Of a stretch of DNA of 42,335 nucleotides, positions 1 to 8,349 are shown one piece after another. The stretch covers positions 1 through 42,335 of the forward strand of contig JAGAKX010000053.1 in NCBI GenBank assembly GCA_017625435.1, written 5' to 3'. Position 1 is the stretch's first letter; each line of letters begins with the position of its first letter. A program made the translations under genes and the position numbers. The notes beneath the pieces are model-generated. The model was not told the DNA's origin. It worked only from the letters and a program-made list of their open reading frames with translations, and ran no database searches. This stretch comes from Clostridia bacterium (GTDB lineage: Bacteria; Bacillota; Clostridia; Oscillospirales; Acutalibacteraceae).

Positions 1-45
1 AAATTCTTCTCGCATAAGTTCTACACTCTTTTCTTTCCAAGGCAT
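1..45 (-). CDS. IS481-like transposase, N-terminal fragment cut by the window edge
   Basis: Only the first 15 codons are inside the window. The peptide begins MPWKEKSVELMREEF, and the MPWK opening is typical of IS481-family DDE transposases (helix-turn-helix followed by an rve integrase core). The start at 45 is preferred over an ATG six bases further upstream because it lies about 8 nt after the ribosome binding site AAAGGAAG, whereas the upstream ATG touches it. The gene reads leftward out of the window. An identical copy reads out of the right edge. Family assignment rests on a short N-terminus and on the element end next to it. Confidence 0.6.
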   Translation of the reverse strand, partial: MPWKEKSVELMREEF

Positions 46-139
46 ACCCATCTTCCTTTCGATGTGATTGCCTTTATTATACTTAAAAGTGTAAACTATG
101 TCCTCGGACATTTTGTAAACTATGTTATCACACTACACA
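1..139 (-). mobile_element. Left end of an IS481-like element (copy 1, inverted relative to copy 2)
   Basis: Positions 1-139 are the exact reverse complement of 42197-42335, base for base, and similarity stops abruptly at 139/140. Read on the minus strand the end begins TGTGTAGTGTGATAACATAG. It then carries two direct copies of ACATAGTTTACA around the small palindrome TGTCCGAGGACA, and then the transposase start. A TG terminus and subterminal repeats fit an IS3/IS481-type end. The rest of the element lies outside the window. Confidence 0.75.
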
Positions 140-300
140 CGCCCCCGACATCCCGGGGGTAGGGATAAAAGGTACAAAAATTATGACCCGTTGAAGCACA
201 TTTTTATCCACCACGGAAATTAAACGCAGACAATTCATTTTCAGCAATACGGGACGTCGAGGACGCCGTCCCCTACAGACAGTTACTATATTTTGAAAAA
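140..300. repeat. GC-rich intergenic hairpin remnants beside the IS
   Basis: This gene-free stretch holds two short GC-rich foldbacks in AT-rich surroundings: CCCCC (142-146) against GGGGG (155-159), and GGGACG (251-256) against CGTCCC (267-272). The second is followed by CCTAC, and GTAGGGG/CCCCTAC also closes the repeat at 39607-39705. They look like decayed copies of the intergenic double-hairpin family. No coding potential was seen. Confidence 0.4.
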
Positions 301-305
301 AGCTA

Positions 306-334
306 TTGACAAATCCACTCTAATGCATTAGAAT
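306..334 (+). promoter_or_regulatory. blaI-blaR1 promoter
   Basis: TTGACA at 306-311 and TAGAAT at 329-334 are separated by 17 bp, a good sigma-A type promoter 38 bp before the repressor start. The palindromic operator at 319-332 overlaps the spacer and the -10 box. Confidence 0.8.
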
Positions 335-357
335 AAAATTGCTCTAACAGATTAGAG
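319..357 (+). promoter_or_regulatory. Tandem BlaI/MecI-type operators
   Basis: Two dyads lie between the -10 region and the ribosome binding site. One is the perfect 14-bp palindrome TCTAATGCATTAGA at 319-332. The other is CTCTAA at 342-347 against TTAGAG at 352-357, with a 4-bp centre. The shared half-site is TCTAA. BlaI/MecI repressors bind such paired dyads as dimers, so the downstream repressor probably autoregulates the operon here. Confidence 0.75.
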
Positions 358-372
358 AAAGGAGTTTTTGTT

Positions 373-741
373 ATGGATACACCGAAGGTCTTTGAAAGCG
401 AATACCGCTTCTGTCTTATTTTGTGGGAACACGAGCCCGTAAAAAGCAGCGAGCTTGTAAATCTCTGCAAGGAGCAGTTAGGCTGGAAGCCTACCACCAC
501 ATACACCGTTATAAAGAGGCTTTCCGAAAGAGGAGTCCTCAAAAACGAAAACACCATTGTTTCATCTTTAGTTTCAAAGGATGAAGTTCAGGCATCGGAA
601 ATAAACGAAATGGTCGAGAAAACCTTTGAAGGCTCTCTTCCTGCATTTATTGCAGCCTTTACAAAGCATCAGAAAATCTCAGAAAAGGAAATCGACGAGG
701 TACAGCGGATGATTGACCGTTTCAGGAAAGGAGAATCGTAA
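373..741 (+). CDS. blaI: BlaI/MecI/CopY family transcriptional repressor
   Basis: A 122-residue winged-helix protein. The N-terminal part (about residues 5-70) carries the MecI/BlaI pattern, with LILWEHEPVKSSELV and TTYTVIKRLSERGVL as the recognition segment. The C-terminal half is the helical dimerisation region where BlaR1-type receptors cleave. The length matches the family (about 120-130 residues). The ribosome binding site GAAAGGAG is at 356-363. The stop TAA overlaps the next start as TAATG, so expression of the receptor is translationally coupled. With two dyad operators upstream, it is most likely an autoregulated repressor inactivated by the receptor. The inducer is unknown, and no beta-lactamase gene lies nearby. 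Confidence 0.9.
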   Translation: MDTPKVFESEYRFCLILWEHEPVKSSELVNLCKEQLGWKPTTTYTVIKRLSERGVLKNENTIVSSLVSKDEVQASEINEMVEKTFEGSLPAFIAAFTKHQKISEKEIDEVQRMIDRFRKGES

Positions 742-3473
742 TGGATACCGTATTTCTGAAAATTTTAAATATGAGCATATCCTCCTGTTGGATTGTTTTA
801 GTGGTTATTCTGTTAAGATTTGTTCTGAAAAAGGCACCTAAATGGATAAACTGTGTTCTTTGGGGAATTGCAGGCTTACGGCTTATTCTGCCCTTCTCCC
901 TTGAAAGCATATTCAGCCTTATTCCGAGTCCGCAGACTCTGCCTCAGGAGTTTTTAGGCTATGAGGGTACTCAACTGCAACAGCCTGCCGTTCTGGATGT
1001 GATTTCAAATCCCATTTTTTCTGAGAGCATATCCGTCGATTTAGGACAGACTGTCGATCGTGTACAATTACGTATGACCACTATGACCGCCGTATGGCTT
1101 TTCGGTATTGCAGTTCTTCTGATTTATACACTTATAAGCTATTTGCGGTTAAAAAGAAAAGTAGGTACTGCAGTAAAACTCCGTGATAATATTTATCAGA
1201 GTGAAAATGTTGTTTCCCCCTTTGTTCTCGGTTTAATAAAGCCGAAAATTTATCTTCCCTTTAATATAAACGGACAGGATATGGAACACGTTATTGCCCA
1301 TGAACAGGCACATATCAGCCGAAAAGACCATTTATGGAAGCCTCTCGGATTTCTTATTCTCACACTTCATTGGTTCAATCCCTTAGTGTGGGTGGGTTAT
1401 ATTCTTCTCTGCCGTGATATTGAGCTTGCCTGCGACGAAAAGGTAGTAAAGGGATTTAATAATGAACAGCGTGCAGACTATTCCGAGGCTCTTCTGACCT
1501 GCAGCGTAAACAGAAAAATGATTGCCGCCTGTCCCCTTGCTTTCGGTGAGGTCGGCGTTAAAAACAGAGTAAAATCCGTATTGAATTACAAAAAACCTGC
1601 CTTCTGGATTATAATAGTCGCGATTATTGCGAGTATTGTTGTTGCCGCTTGTTTTCTGACAGACCCTCTGAAGAAAAATGAAATTCAAAACGGATTTTAC
1701 AAGCTTTCGGATGAAATGTATTTCAACGGGTCACTAAGCTTTTCTCCGAATCTTGAAAACAACAGGATTGAAATAAAAACCACCGGCGGTATGCATATTT
1801 ACCATTTCACAGGTGAAGTTCTTTCTACCGGTGCACTTTATGAAGAGGTGAAGCCCGATAAAGAAAATTTATCAACCCTTCTTGGCGGTATGCCTCAATG
1901 GTCCCAAAATGAAAATCTCAAGCAGCTGTTAAAAAATAATAAAGAAGCCTGGTATCATAAAACTCTTGATGAAATAGGCGGTTATCCTTATATACTGCTG
2001 TCACAGAAGGACGGTACCTTGTATATGGTTTTTGCTGATTTCGCAAACGGCGAGCCGACAAGCCTTCGTTATGTTTATAAGCTTGAATATATGGGTAGTT
2101 CTGAAAATATATCCGAAGCAGACAACAGTTCCGTTGAGAAGCTCAAGGAAAAATACCCTCAGTTCTTTAATGTTTCAACTGACGGTGGGCTGACTGTTTA
2201 TGTGTGGCAACAGGCTGAAGACGATTACAGATGCTATCTTGCAAATACCTTTACGGAAGCAATTTCAGATAACAGCTTTGCCTATGAAACAGGTGCAACA
2301 ATACCGGAGATGAGAACAATTCTCACGACCTATGACATAAGCAAAGAGAATATATCAATTCATCCTGTAAGAAATCCCCTTAGCAGCTACTATTACACTA
2401 TTGATGACGAATACAGAGAAACAATCAAAAATCTGTTTTGGTCACACATCATTGAAGTTGAGCCTACCACAGAAGAGGAAAGCACCGTGCTGTCAGAGAG
2501 TTTCCCCCCTAAAGGCAGCTTTGAAAATCCTTACAATGTCGGAAACAGCGCAAGAATCAGGCATGGCGATATCCACCAAAAGGATGTAGTTTATGACTAT
2601 AATGCAAGTATCACACGCATTCTGACGGGCACAGAGGCAGAAGAAAGGCTAAAGAACCTATCCTCAAATTATGAAGAAGAAAAAGAGGCACTTGAAATCT
2701 TTGACCTTTATCTTGCACGTGTTCACATTAAGTATAACGAAGAAAGTACGGTTAAAGACCGCTTACCTGCCGATTTCGGAGTGACTGCAGTGCGCTTTGA
2801 CAAACAGCTTCAGTTTATTGACCCGAGATTCTATATTCCCGATAATGTATTCAAAGCGACTGACGGTGAATTTTACTTGTGGGCCCCCGTATTGGCAGAA
2901 AAAAACGTAAGCACCCGTTGGCTTTCAATTACAGTCGGCACCTATCAGGGTGCGCCCGGAATTATTTCAGGTGTATGCTTTGCAATTCCGCCGGAAGAAA
3001 AACCTGTCGAAAATACTGTCGAATTTTCAGGGACTTCATATATCTACAGATGTGATGATGCTTACCGGATTGAGACTTTAGGAAACGGCACAATTCATCT
3101 GCCTGAATTTCCTGATAGCATAAAGTTACAAGCTTACGGTATTGTTTTTTGCGATGACGGCTGTGAGCCCAAAGAAGTAATCAACCGTGCAATTCAAGGC
3201 TGGGGAAGAGTATATTTTATGGAAAGCGACGGCGAGCTTGAAGGTAACCATAAAATACTGAAATTCAAAATGACTGTTCCCGAGCAGATGATTGAAACCT
3301 TAAAGAAAAGACCGGGCCAATATGAGGGCATTTTAGCAGACCTGGCAAGAAACTATTATTACCTTATCCCCATTGGTGAAGCATACTATGCCTATTTTCA
3401 CCTGGAGGGTGACGATGAGACCTTTGCAGACAGCATTGTAAAAAATGCAGAAGTGCTGATTGCCCTTCCGTAA
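741..3473 (+). CDS. BlaR1/MecR1-like M56 metalloprotease receptor with large novel C-terminus
   Basis: 910 residues. The N-terminal 310 residues form an M56 protease: membrane segments near 10-28, 36-60, 115-135, 200-222 and 288-305, the zinc motif HEQAH at 187-191, and an acidic ligand candidate E228 in DIELACDE. The remaining 600 residues follow the last membrane segment and should be extracellular. They show no SxxK or penicillin-binding signature. Residues near 595-760 contain NPYNVGNSARI, resembling the Ig-like (DUF4352/telokin-like) domain of surface lipoproteins. Family knowledge says ligand sensing outside activates the protease, which destroys the BlaI partner. The ligand is therefore probably not a beta-lactam. 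The start is fixed by the 1-bp overlap with blaI, with AAAGGAGA just upstream. Confidence 0.85.
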   Translation: MDTVFLKILNMSISSCWIVLVVILLRFVLKKAPKWINCVLWGIAGLRLILPFSLESIFSLIPSPQTLPQEFLGYEGTQLQQPAVLDVISNPIFSESISVDLGQTVDRVQLRMTTMTAVWLFGIAVLLIYTLISYLRLKRKVGTAVKLRDNIYQSENVVSPFVLGLIKPKIYLPFNINGQDMEHVIAHEQAHISRKDHLWKPLGFLILTLHWFNPLVWVGYILLCRDIELACDEKVVKGFNNEQRADYSEALLTCSVNRKMIAACPLAFGEVGVKNRVKSVLNYKKPAFWIIIVAIIASIVVAACFLTDPLKKNEIQNGFYKLSDEMYFNGSLSFSPNLENNRIEIKTTGGMHIYHFTGEVLSTGALYEEVKPDKENLSTLLGGMPQWSQNENLKQLLKNNKEAWYHKTLDEIGGYPYILLSQKDGTLYMVFADFANGEPTSLRYVYKLEYMGSSENISEADNSSVEKLKEKYPQFFNVSTDGGLTVYVWQQAEDDYRCYLANTFTEAISDNSFAYETGATIPEMRTILTTYDISKENISIHPVRNPLSSYYYTIDDEYRETIKNLFWSHIIEVEPTTEEESTVLSESFPPKGSFENPYNVGNSARIRHGDIHQKDVVYDYNASITRILTGTEAEERLKNLSSNYEEEKEALEIFDLYLARVHIKYNEESTVKDRLPADFGVTAVRFDKQLQFIDPRFYIPDNVFKATDGEFYLWAPVLAEKNVSTRWLSITVGTYQGAPGIISGVCFAIPPEEKPVENTVEFSGTSYIYRCDDAYRIETLGNGTIHLPEFPDSIKLQAYGIVFCDDGCEPKEVINRAIQGWGRVYFMESDGELEGNHKILKFKMTVPEQMIETLKKRPGQYEGILADLARNYYYLIPIGEAYYAYFHLEGDDETFADSIVKNAEVLIALP

Positions 3474-3508
3474 CAAATAAAATCAATGCATCTGCATAAA
3501 CGATTTAA

Positions 3509-3550
3509 GCACAAAGCTGCTTTTTACGGTAGCTTTGTGCTGTATTTTTT
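3509..3550 (+). terminator. Rho-independent terminator of the blaI operon
   Basis: GCACAAAGCT at 3509-3518 pairs perfectly with AGCTTTGTGC at 3531-3540 and is followed by TGTATTTTTT. It sits 35 bp after the receptor stop, between convergent genes. Confidence 0.85.
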
Positions 3551-3555
3551 GCGTT

Positions 3556-4122
3556 TTAATCGTAAAACTTGATTTTATTTATGTCGTAGCTGTCGGTTTC
3601 AACAATGTTGATTACTTCATCAATGCTGTCCGTCACCTTGAAAAGCTCGGGGGTCTGAGGACGGATAAAGCCGTCTTTTACGTTGTCGTCAATAACACTT
3701 AAAAGCTTATCGAAGAAGCCGTTTACATTAAAGATAACTATGGGCTTTGAAAGACGGGCAAGCTGCTTGAGTGTCAGCACCTCAAAAAATTCCTCATAAG
3801 TGCCGATTCCGCCGGGGGTGATGATGAAGGCATCGGAATTGTCCTCCATATACTTTTTACGGTCTCTCATATTTTCGGTCCATTTGAATTCGTCACATTC
3901 ATAAATTACGTCATAATCCCCGAAGAATGTGGGAACAACACCCGTAATGTGACCGCCGCCCTTTCGGAAGCCCCTTGCGGCAGCACCCATAAGACCGAAT
4001 TTTCCTCCGCCGAACATAAGTGAATGTCCCCGTTTTGCTAATTTTTCACCGAGGATTTCCGTCTGCTCAACATAAATTTTATCAATTTCGGCACCCGAAG
4101 CACCAAAAACACAAACTACCAT
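3556..4122 (-). CDS. LOG family (TIGR00730) nucleotide phosphoribohydrolase
   Basis: 188 residues with a Rossmann fold of the lysine-decarboxylase-like/LOG family. Visible motifs are GGGKFGLMG at 38-46, MRDRKK near 85-90, and the family signature PGGIGTYEE at 103-111. Members hydrolyse nucleoside 5'-monophosphates (cytokinin ribotides in plants and actinobacteria) to base and ribose-5-phosphate; the bacterial role is often salvage or unknown. The start is ATG at 4122, preceded by GGAGGG at 7 nt, rather than a TTG fifteen bases upstream that lies inside the ribosome binding site. It lies 15 bp downstream of the ComM-like gene on the same strand, so both are probably co-transcribed. Confidence 0.9.
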   Translation of the reverse strand: MVVCVFGASGAEIDKIYVEQTEILGEKLAKRGHSLMFGGGKFGLMGAAARGFRKGGGHITGVVPTFFGDYDVIYECDEFKWTENMRDRKKYMEDNSDAFIITPGGIGTYEEFFEVLTLKQLARLSKPIVIFNVNGFFDKLLSVIDDNVKDGFIRPQTPELFKVTDSIDEVINIVETDSYDINKIKFYD

Positions 4123-4137
4123 TGTTTCCCTCCGCAA

Positions 4138-5661
4138 TTAAATATTGACGTTTTTGTAAGTAAGAGCCTCAAAAATATGCTCTCTCTTTATTATATCACA
4201 TCCGTCCATATCTGCAATAGTCCGTGCAACTTTTAAAATTTTATCAAAGGTTCTGCCTGAAAGCCCCAGGGCATCATAGCTTCTTTTAATAAGTGCCGCC
4301 GCATCGTCCTCCATAACGCAGTAATTTCTCGTCTGCACGGCAGTCATATTTGCATTGCAGGTAACACCGGTACCCTTAAATCTCTCACGCTGAATCTCTC
4401 TTGCACGGTTTACACGTATTTTGATTTCCTTTGAGCTTTCTTCCTTCTGCGAGCCGCTGATTTCTCTGTAGCTTGCGGCAGGCACGTCAATCTGTATATC
4501 AATACGGTCAAGAAGAGGACCCGAAATTTTATTTCTGTATCTTGCCCTTGCCGCTGCCGTGCAGGTGCATTCCTTTACGGGGTGGCCGAGATATCCGCAG
4601 GGGCAGGGGTTCATAGCGGCAACAAGCATAACATTGCAGGGGTAGGTAAGCGTCCCCGCAACTCTTGAAATGGTAACTTCCCCGTCCTCTATGGGCTGAC
4701 GCATAACCTCCATGGTGGTACGCTGAAACTCGGGAAGCTCGTCAAGAAAAAGAACGCCGTTATGTGCGAGTGATAATTCGCCCGGCTTAGGGATAGAGCC
4801 GCCGCCCGAAAGAGCCGGAGCGGAAACAGTATGGTGCGGTGAACGGAAGGGTCTTGTTTTTACAAGTCCGCTTTTGTTTTTAAGAAGCCCGGCAATCGAA
4901 TAAAGCTTGGTTGTTTCGAGACTTTCCTCGAAGCTCATATCGGGAAGAATTGTTGGAATTCTTTTTGCAAGCATACTTTTACCGGAGCCGGGAGGGCCTG
5001 ACATTAAAATATTATGTCCTCCTGCCGCCGCAATTTCTATTGCACGTTTTGCTGCGTGCTGTCCGCAAACATCCGAGAAATCTGGTGAGAAATCGGAAAT
5101 TTCTTCATCACAGAATATAGTTTTTTCGGGCTTCAGCACAGAAAGAGCTCCGCTGTCGCCGCCGAAGAAGGCTAAAAGCTGTCTTACATTTTTTACGGGA
5201 TAAACATCAATTCCCTCAACAACTGCTGCTTCCCCCGCATTTTCGAAGGGCACAAAAACCCTTTTTATGCCTGACTCCCTGGCTTCAATCACCATAGGAA
5301 GAACACCGTTTACGGCACGGACGTCTCCCGACAAAGATAATTCCCCTAAAAACGCCGCATCCTTGAAATTATCGGTAAGCTGACGTGCAGCTATCATCAC
5401 GGCAATAAATATGGGAAGGTCATACACACTTCCCTCTTTTCTGACATCGGCAGGTGCAAGGTTTACGGTTATGTGATTAAAGGGAAAGGAGTATCCGCAG
5501 TTTTTCACCGCAGCCTGAACTCTTTCCTTTGCCTCCGAAACGGCTGTATCGGGAAGACCTACCATATCGAAACGGAATTTTCCGCCCGATATATCAGCCT
5601 CCACCTCCACCATAAAGGACTGCATACCGAATATTCCCATACTCATTACCTTGGAAGTCAT
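4138..5661 (-). CDS. comM: YifB/ComM family Mg-chelatase-like AAA+ ATPase
   Basis: 507 residues, the usual family length. The order is an N-terminal Lon-protease-like ChlI domain (FRFDMVGLPDTAVSEAKERV), Walker A GPPGSGKSM, Walker B GVLFLDELPEF, then a cysteine-containing insert (CPCGYLGHPVKECTC) and a C-terminal helical lid. ComM is a hexameric helicase that promotes branch migration during integration of transforming DNA in naturally competent Gram-negatives; in Firmicutes the role is less defined. The start at 5661 follows GGAGGTGA at about 5 nt, and the nine codons upstream of it are not conserved in the family. The gene heads a two-gene unit with the LOG protein. Confidence 0.92.
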   Translation of the reverse strand: MTSKVMSMGIFGMQSFMVEVEADISGGKFRFDMVGLPDTAVSEAKERVQAAVKNCGYSFPFNHITVNLAPADVRKEGSVYDLPIFIAVMIAARQLTDNFKDAAFLGELSLSGDVRAVNGVLPMVIEARESGIKRVFVPFENAGEAAVVEGIDVYPVKNVRQLLAFFGGDSGALSVLKPEKTIFCDEEISDFSPDFSDVCGQHAAKRAIEIAAAGGHNILMSGPPGSGKSMLAKRIPTILPDMSFEESLETTKLYSIAGLLKNKSGLVKTRPFRSPHHTVSAPALSGGGSIPKPGELSLAHNGVLFLDELPEFQRTTMEVMRQPIEDGEVTISRVAGTLTYPCNVMLVAAMNPCPCGYLGHPVKECTCTAAARARYRNKISGPLLDRIDIQIDVPAASYREISGSQKEESSKEIKIRVNRAREIQRERFKGTGVTCNANMTAVQTRNYCVMEDDAAALIKRSYDALGLSGRTFDKILKVARTIADMDGCDIIKREHIFEALTYKNVNI

Positions 5662-5718
5662 AGCCTTCACCTCCGAACATTTGTTCATATTATACTACAT
5701 CTTTATTTTTATGTCAAC

Positions 5719-5746
5719 AAAAAAAATGCCCGGGATAACCCGGGCA
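5719..5746 (-). terminator. Terminator of the zinc-ribbon gene
   Basis: TGCCCGGG (5727-5734), loop ATAA and CCCGGGCA (5739-5746) form an 8-bp GC stem. On the minus strand it is followed by eight T, complementing the A run at 5719-5726. Confidence 0.9.
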
Positions 5747-5752
5747 AAAAAG

Positions 5753-6346
5753 TCATTTAACGAAAATTACAGACATAAAATCCTGCAAATAGTAATTCTC
5801 ATCCATAAAGAATGAAGGGTCTATTTCCTCAAGGAAGGAGAAGCCTGTTGCGGCTGCCGCTCCCATAATTGTAAACATAACCGCGAAAATAAGCACGGCA
5901 ATTACAATACCTATAATCTGTGCAACAAGCACAGCCTTGAAATAGTTTGATCTTGCCTTAAACGTATCATCTATAGCAAACTTTATGCAGAACGCAATGT
6001 AAATAATAAAGCCTATTCCGGGGATGAAATTCAGAAGAGGATATAAAAGCATCCACTTGAGATAATCCTTAAGCGAAGGTGCCTTATCGTTTACGGGCGG
6101 TGCCCAGTAGCCCTGAGGGGGCTGAGCAGGATTTCCTGCATAAAAGCCGTTTCCCGGCTGATTGCCGTAATATGCACCCTGAGGCTCCTGATAATTACCG
6201 TAAGCAGTATTGTTTCCGTTTAAATTCTGCGGTGCCTCATTTACGGGAGTCTCGTTTACCGGCATTTCCTCTTTCACCTCAGCTCCGCAGTTACTGCAGA
6301 AGCGGTCATTTCCGGGGATGTCAAATCCGCAATTTTTACAAGTCAT
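5753..6346 (-). CDS. Zinc-ribbon membrane protein, function unknown
   Basis: 197 residues. An N-terminal zinc ribbon (CKNCG at about 3-7, CSNCG at about 17-21) is followed by a low-complexity linker rich in Asn, Gly, Pro, Tyr and Gln (about 30-90). At least two hydrophobic segments follow, near 98-125 and 135-165, with a charged cytosolic loop (DDTFKARSNY) between them. The C-terminus is acidic. This architecture is common in Clostridia and is not tied to a known function; the ribbon probably faces the cytosol. The ribosome binding site AAAGGAGG lies close before ATG 6346. It sits 14 bp downstream of the patatin gene on the same strand and is followed by a strong terminator, so it is the last gene of a unit. 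Confidence 0.75.
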   Translation of the reverse strand: MTCKNCGFDIPGNDRFCSNCGAEVKEEMPVNETPVNEAPQNLNGNNTAYGNYQEPQGAYYGNQPGNGFYAGNPAQPPQGYWAPPVNDKAPSLKDYLKWMLLYPLLNFIPGIGFIIYIAFCIKFAIDDTFKARSNYFKAVLVAQIIGIVIAVLIFAVMFTIMGAAAATGFSFLEEIDPSFFMDENYYLQDFMSVIFVK

Positions 6347-6360
6347 ATTATTTCCTCCTT

Positions 6361-7656
6361 TTATCTTAACGATGCTTTTTGCAAAGCTCTTATTACGCTT
6401 GTAAGAATAAGCATTGTTCTGTCCTCATCGTGCTTCTTCATTTCGGGCAGTCTGTGCTTTTTTGTGTGCTCTTTTATAAATTCACGGGTCTTAGGGAATG
6501 CGCTGTCGGGGCCGAATTCAAGAAGAGGATATATCCTGTCACACTCGGTTTTAAGAGAGTAAAGCAGCTCGCTTATATTATACTCTTTTTCGTCATCATA
6601 TTCCATACTTCTCATAAGAAGCTCAAGCCCTGCAACGAAAATATCCTTTTCCGTGGGACGGTATTTCTTGCAGTATTCGCCGAGAATTGCCGTACAACCC
6701 TCAAGCTTATTTACGCGTGCATAACGGACCTTATGAGAAAAATCAAATTCAGCCTCCATACGGCTTAAAATCTCGTTGAAGCAGGATGACACTTCTTCTG
6801 CATATCTGTTTCCCGTATCATCCGTCAAAAAGGTGTATTTTATGCCGAGATACCTTCCGTATGCCTTCATAGTATCATTGTACCCGAGCCGTATTGATCG
6901 GTCAAGTACATTTCTTTCAAAGTTCATAAAATTGCCCAGTTCCTTGGAGGGCTTTATGTAGGTAACTGACGGATGTCTCAAATATCCTTCGTGGTTGTTT
7001 TCTGTGTTAAGGTCTATTGCCACAATCTTTCTTGCACCCAGCTTTATTGCTGAGGCAATAGGGATATTGTCATAGAATCCGCCGTCAATATACTGCTCCC
7101 CGTCAATTTCCATTGTGGGAAAAACAGGATAGCAGGCTGCGGATGCAGCAATCCATTTCCACGCATTTTCACGGTCTTTATCCATAAAAGCTTTTGTGAT
7201 TTCAACAGGAATAAGGTCATTGGGACCGAAGCCCTTGAAATTCACCGTCATAAGTGCATAATCAATTTCCGACCCGAAGAATTTTTCCGCAGAAAAATAG
7301 CGTCTTGCCATATCGAGAAAAGGAGTGTTATCCACACTTTTCGTATTGAGATAATTTTTAAGGAAAGGAATAATATTATCCTTCTGAGAAATTATCCCTT
7401 CAAAGGAAACATCAAAGCTGATACCGTTTGCCATAATATCTCCTGCGGTTATTTCATTCCACATTTTTTCGGCAGCATCCAGGTCCTTCTGCACATAAAA
7501 GGCGGCATTTATTGACCCGATTGACGTACCTGTTGCAACATCAAAATGCTCGCCCAGTTCCTCGAGTGCCTTCCACGCACCTAACTGATAGGCACCCTTT
7601 GAACCGCCTCCTGCAAAAACTATGGCTTTTTTAACTGGCTCCAAACAAATCACCAC
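6361..7656 (-). CDS. Patatin-like phospholipase
   Basis: 431 residues. The N-terminal half is a bacterial patatin domain: oxyanion loop GGGSKGAYQLG (16-26), nucleophile elbow GTSIG with Ser45, and the dyad aspartate in IDGGFYDN near 190. Such enzymes are Ser-Asp lipid acyl hydrolases, here cytosolic since no signal peptide is present. The C-terminal 170 residues are helical and charged and were not assigned. The annotated start is a GTG at 7656 with weak spacing. A TTG at 7644 preceded by GGTGGTGA at about 5 nt is an equally good start and would give MEPVKKAIVFAGGG. Confidence 0.85.
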   Translation of the reverse strand: MVICLEPVKKAIVFAGGGSKGAYQLGAWKALEELGEHFDVATGTSIGSINAAFYVQKDLDAAEKMWNEITAGDIMANGISFDVSFEGIISQKDNIIPFLKNYLNTKSVDNTPFLDMARRYFSAEKFFGSEIDYALMTVNFKGFGPNDLIPVEITKAFMDKDRENAWKWIAASAACYPVFPTMEIDGEQYIDGGFYDNIPIASAIKLGARKIVAIDLNTENNHEGYLRHPSVTYIKPSKELGNFMNFERNVLDRSIRLGYNDTMKAYGRYLGIKYTFLTDDTGNRYAEEVSSCFNEILSRMEAEFDFSHKVRYARVNKLEGCTAILGEYCKKYRPTEKDIFVAGLELLMRSMEYDDEKEYNISELLYSLKTECDRIYPLLEFGPDSAFPKTREFIKEHTKKHRLPEMKKHDEDRTMLILTSVIRALQKASLR

Positions 7657-7689
7657 CCCTGGCTCAAAATATATTGTAACAGATTATTT

Positions 7690-8349
7690 TCAGGAGAATT
7701 TTTTCATATCTGCAGTAAGAAGAGCTGTCCTCATAACCTTTACGGGAATGACCTCCTTGCCGAGAAACGCGGAAATTGCGCTTGACAGCTGAATGGGATT
7801 GAGATTAAAGGTGCTTCCGGCAGGAAGTACAACGTAAAGTTTTATATCATCCCCCGCGTCCGACAGAGAAAAGCTCTTTATATGCTCAGATACATTTACT
7901 GTTTTAATAACCTTTTTCTTACCCTGCTTTCCGCTTTTTTCGCAGGAAAGCTCACCGCTTGTAAGGGCATTGTAAAGCTCCGCTTCCGAAACCTCCGTCT
8001 TATCAAAAAGACAGTAGTATTCACCGTATGTAATTTCTCCGCTCTTATTGAAGGGTACACAGGCGGCTTCAACCTTCAAGCCCTCAGGAAGACACTTATT
8101 GAGTCTTTCCTTAACCTCTTCGGGAGACATATCCCCTGTGATTCTGATATCCACGGGCTCACCCTCGCTTTCAACACCGAGGGAGAGAGCCAGTAAAAAC
8201 GATATGTAAGGATGAGGATTGAAGCCCTCTGTATACCACAAGGGGATATCGGCACGTCTTACGGTTCTCTGCATCATACGGAACATATCAAGATGCGAAA
8301 CGAATTTTATTCTGCCCTTTTTCGACAGAAACAGTCTTAAATCATACAT
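7690..8349 (-). CDS. TIGR03936 (DUF2344) radical-SAM-associated protein
   Basis: 219 residues starting MYDLRLFLSKKGRIKFVSHL, with the family core RRADIPLWYTEGFNPHP at about 35-50. The family is almost always adjacent to, or fused with, the TIGR03960 radical SAM protein, as here, and its biochemical role is not established. The start ATG at 8349 has GGAGGAAAG at a normal distance and overlaps the end of the radical SAM gene by 8 bp, so the two are translationally coupled. In many Clostridia the order is spoIVFA, spoIVFB, TIGR03960, TIGR03936, then rng, rplU and rpmA. Here that synteny breaks after this gene and the next gene encodes a patatin. Confidence 0.9.
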   Translation of the reverse strand: MYDLRLFLSKKGRIKFVSHLDMFRMMQRTVRRADIPLWYTEGFNPHPYISFLLALSLGVESEGEPVDIRITGDMSPEEVKERLNKCLPEGLKVEAACVPFNKSGEITYGEYYCLFDKTEVSEAELYNALTSGELSCEKSGKQGKKKVIKTVNVSEHIKSFSLSDAGDDIKLYVVLPAGSTFNLNPIQLSSAISAFLGKEVIPVKVMRTALLTADMKKFS

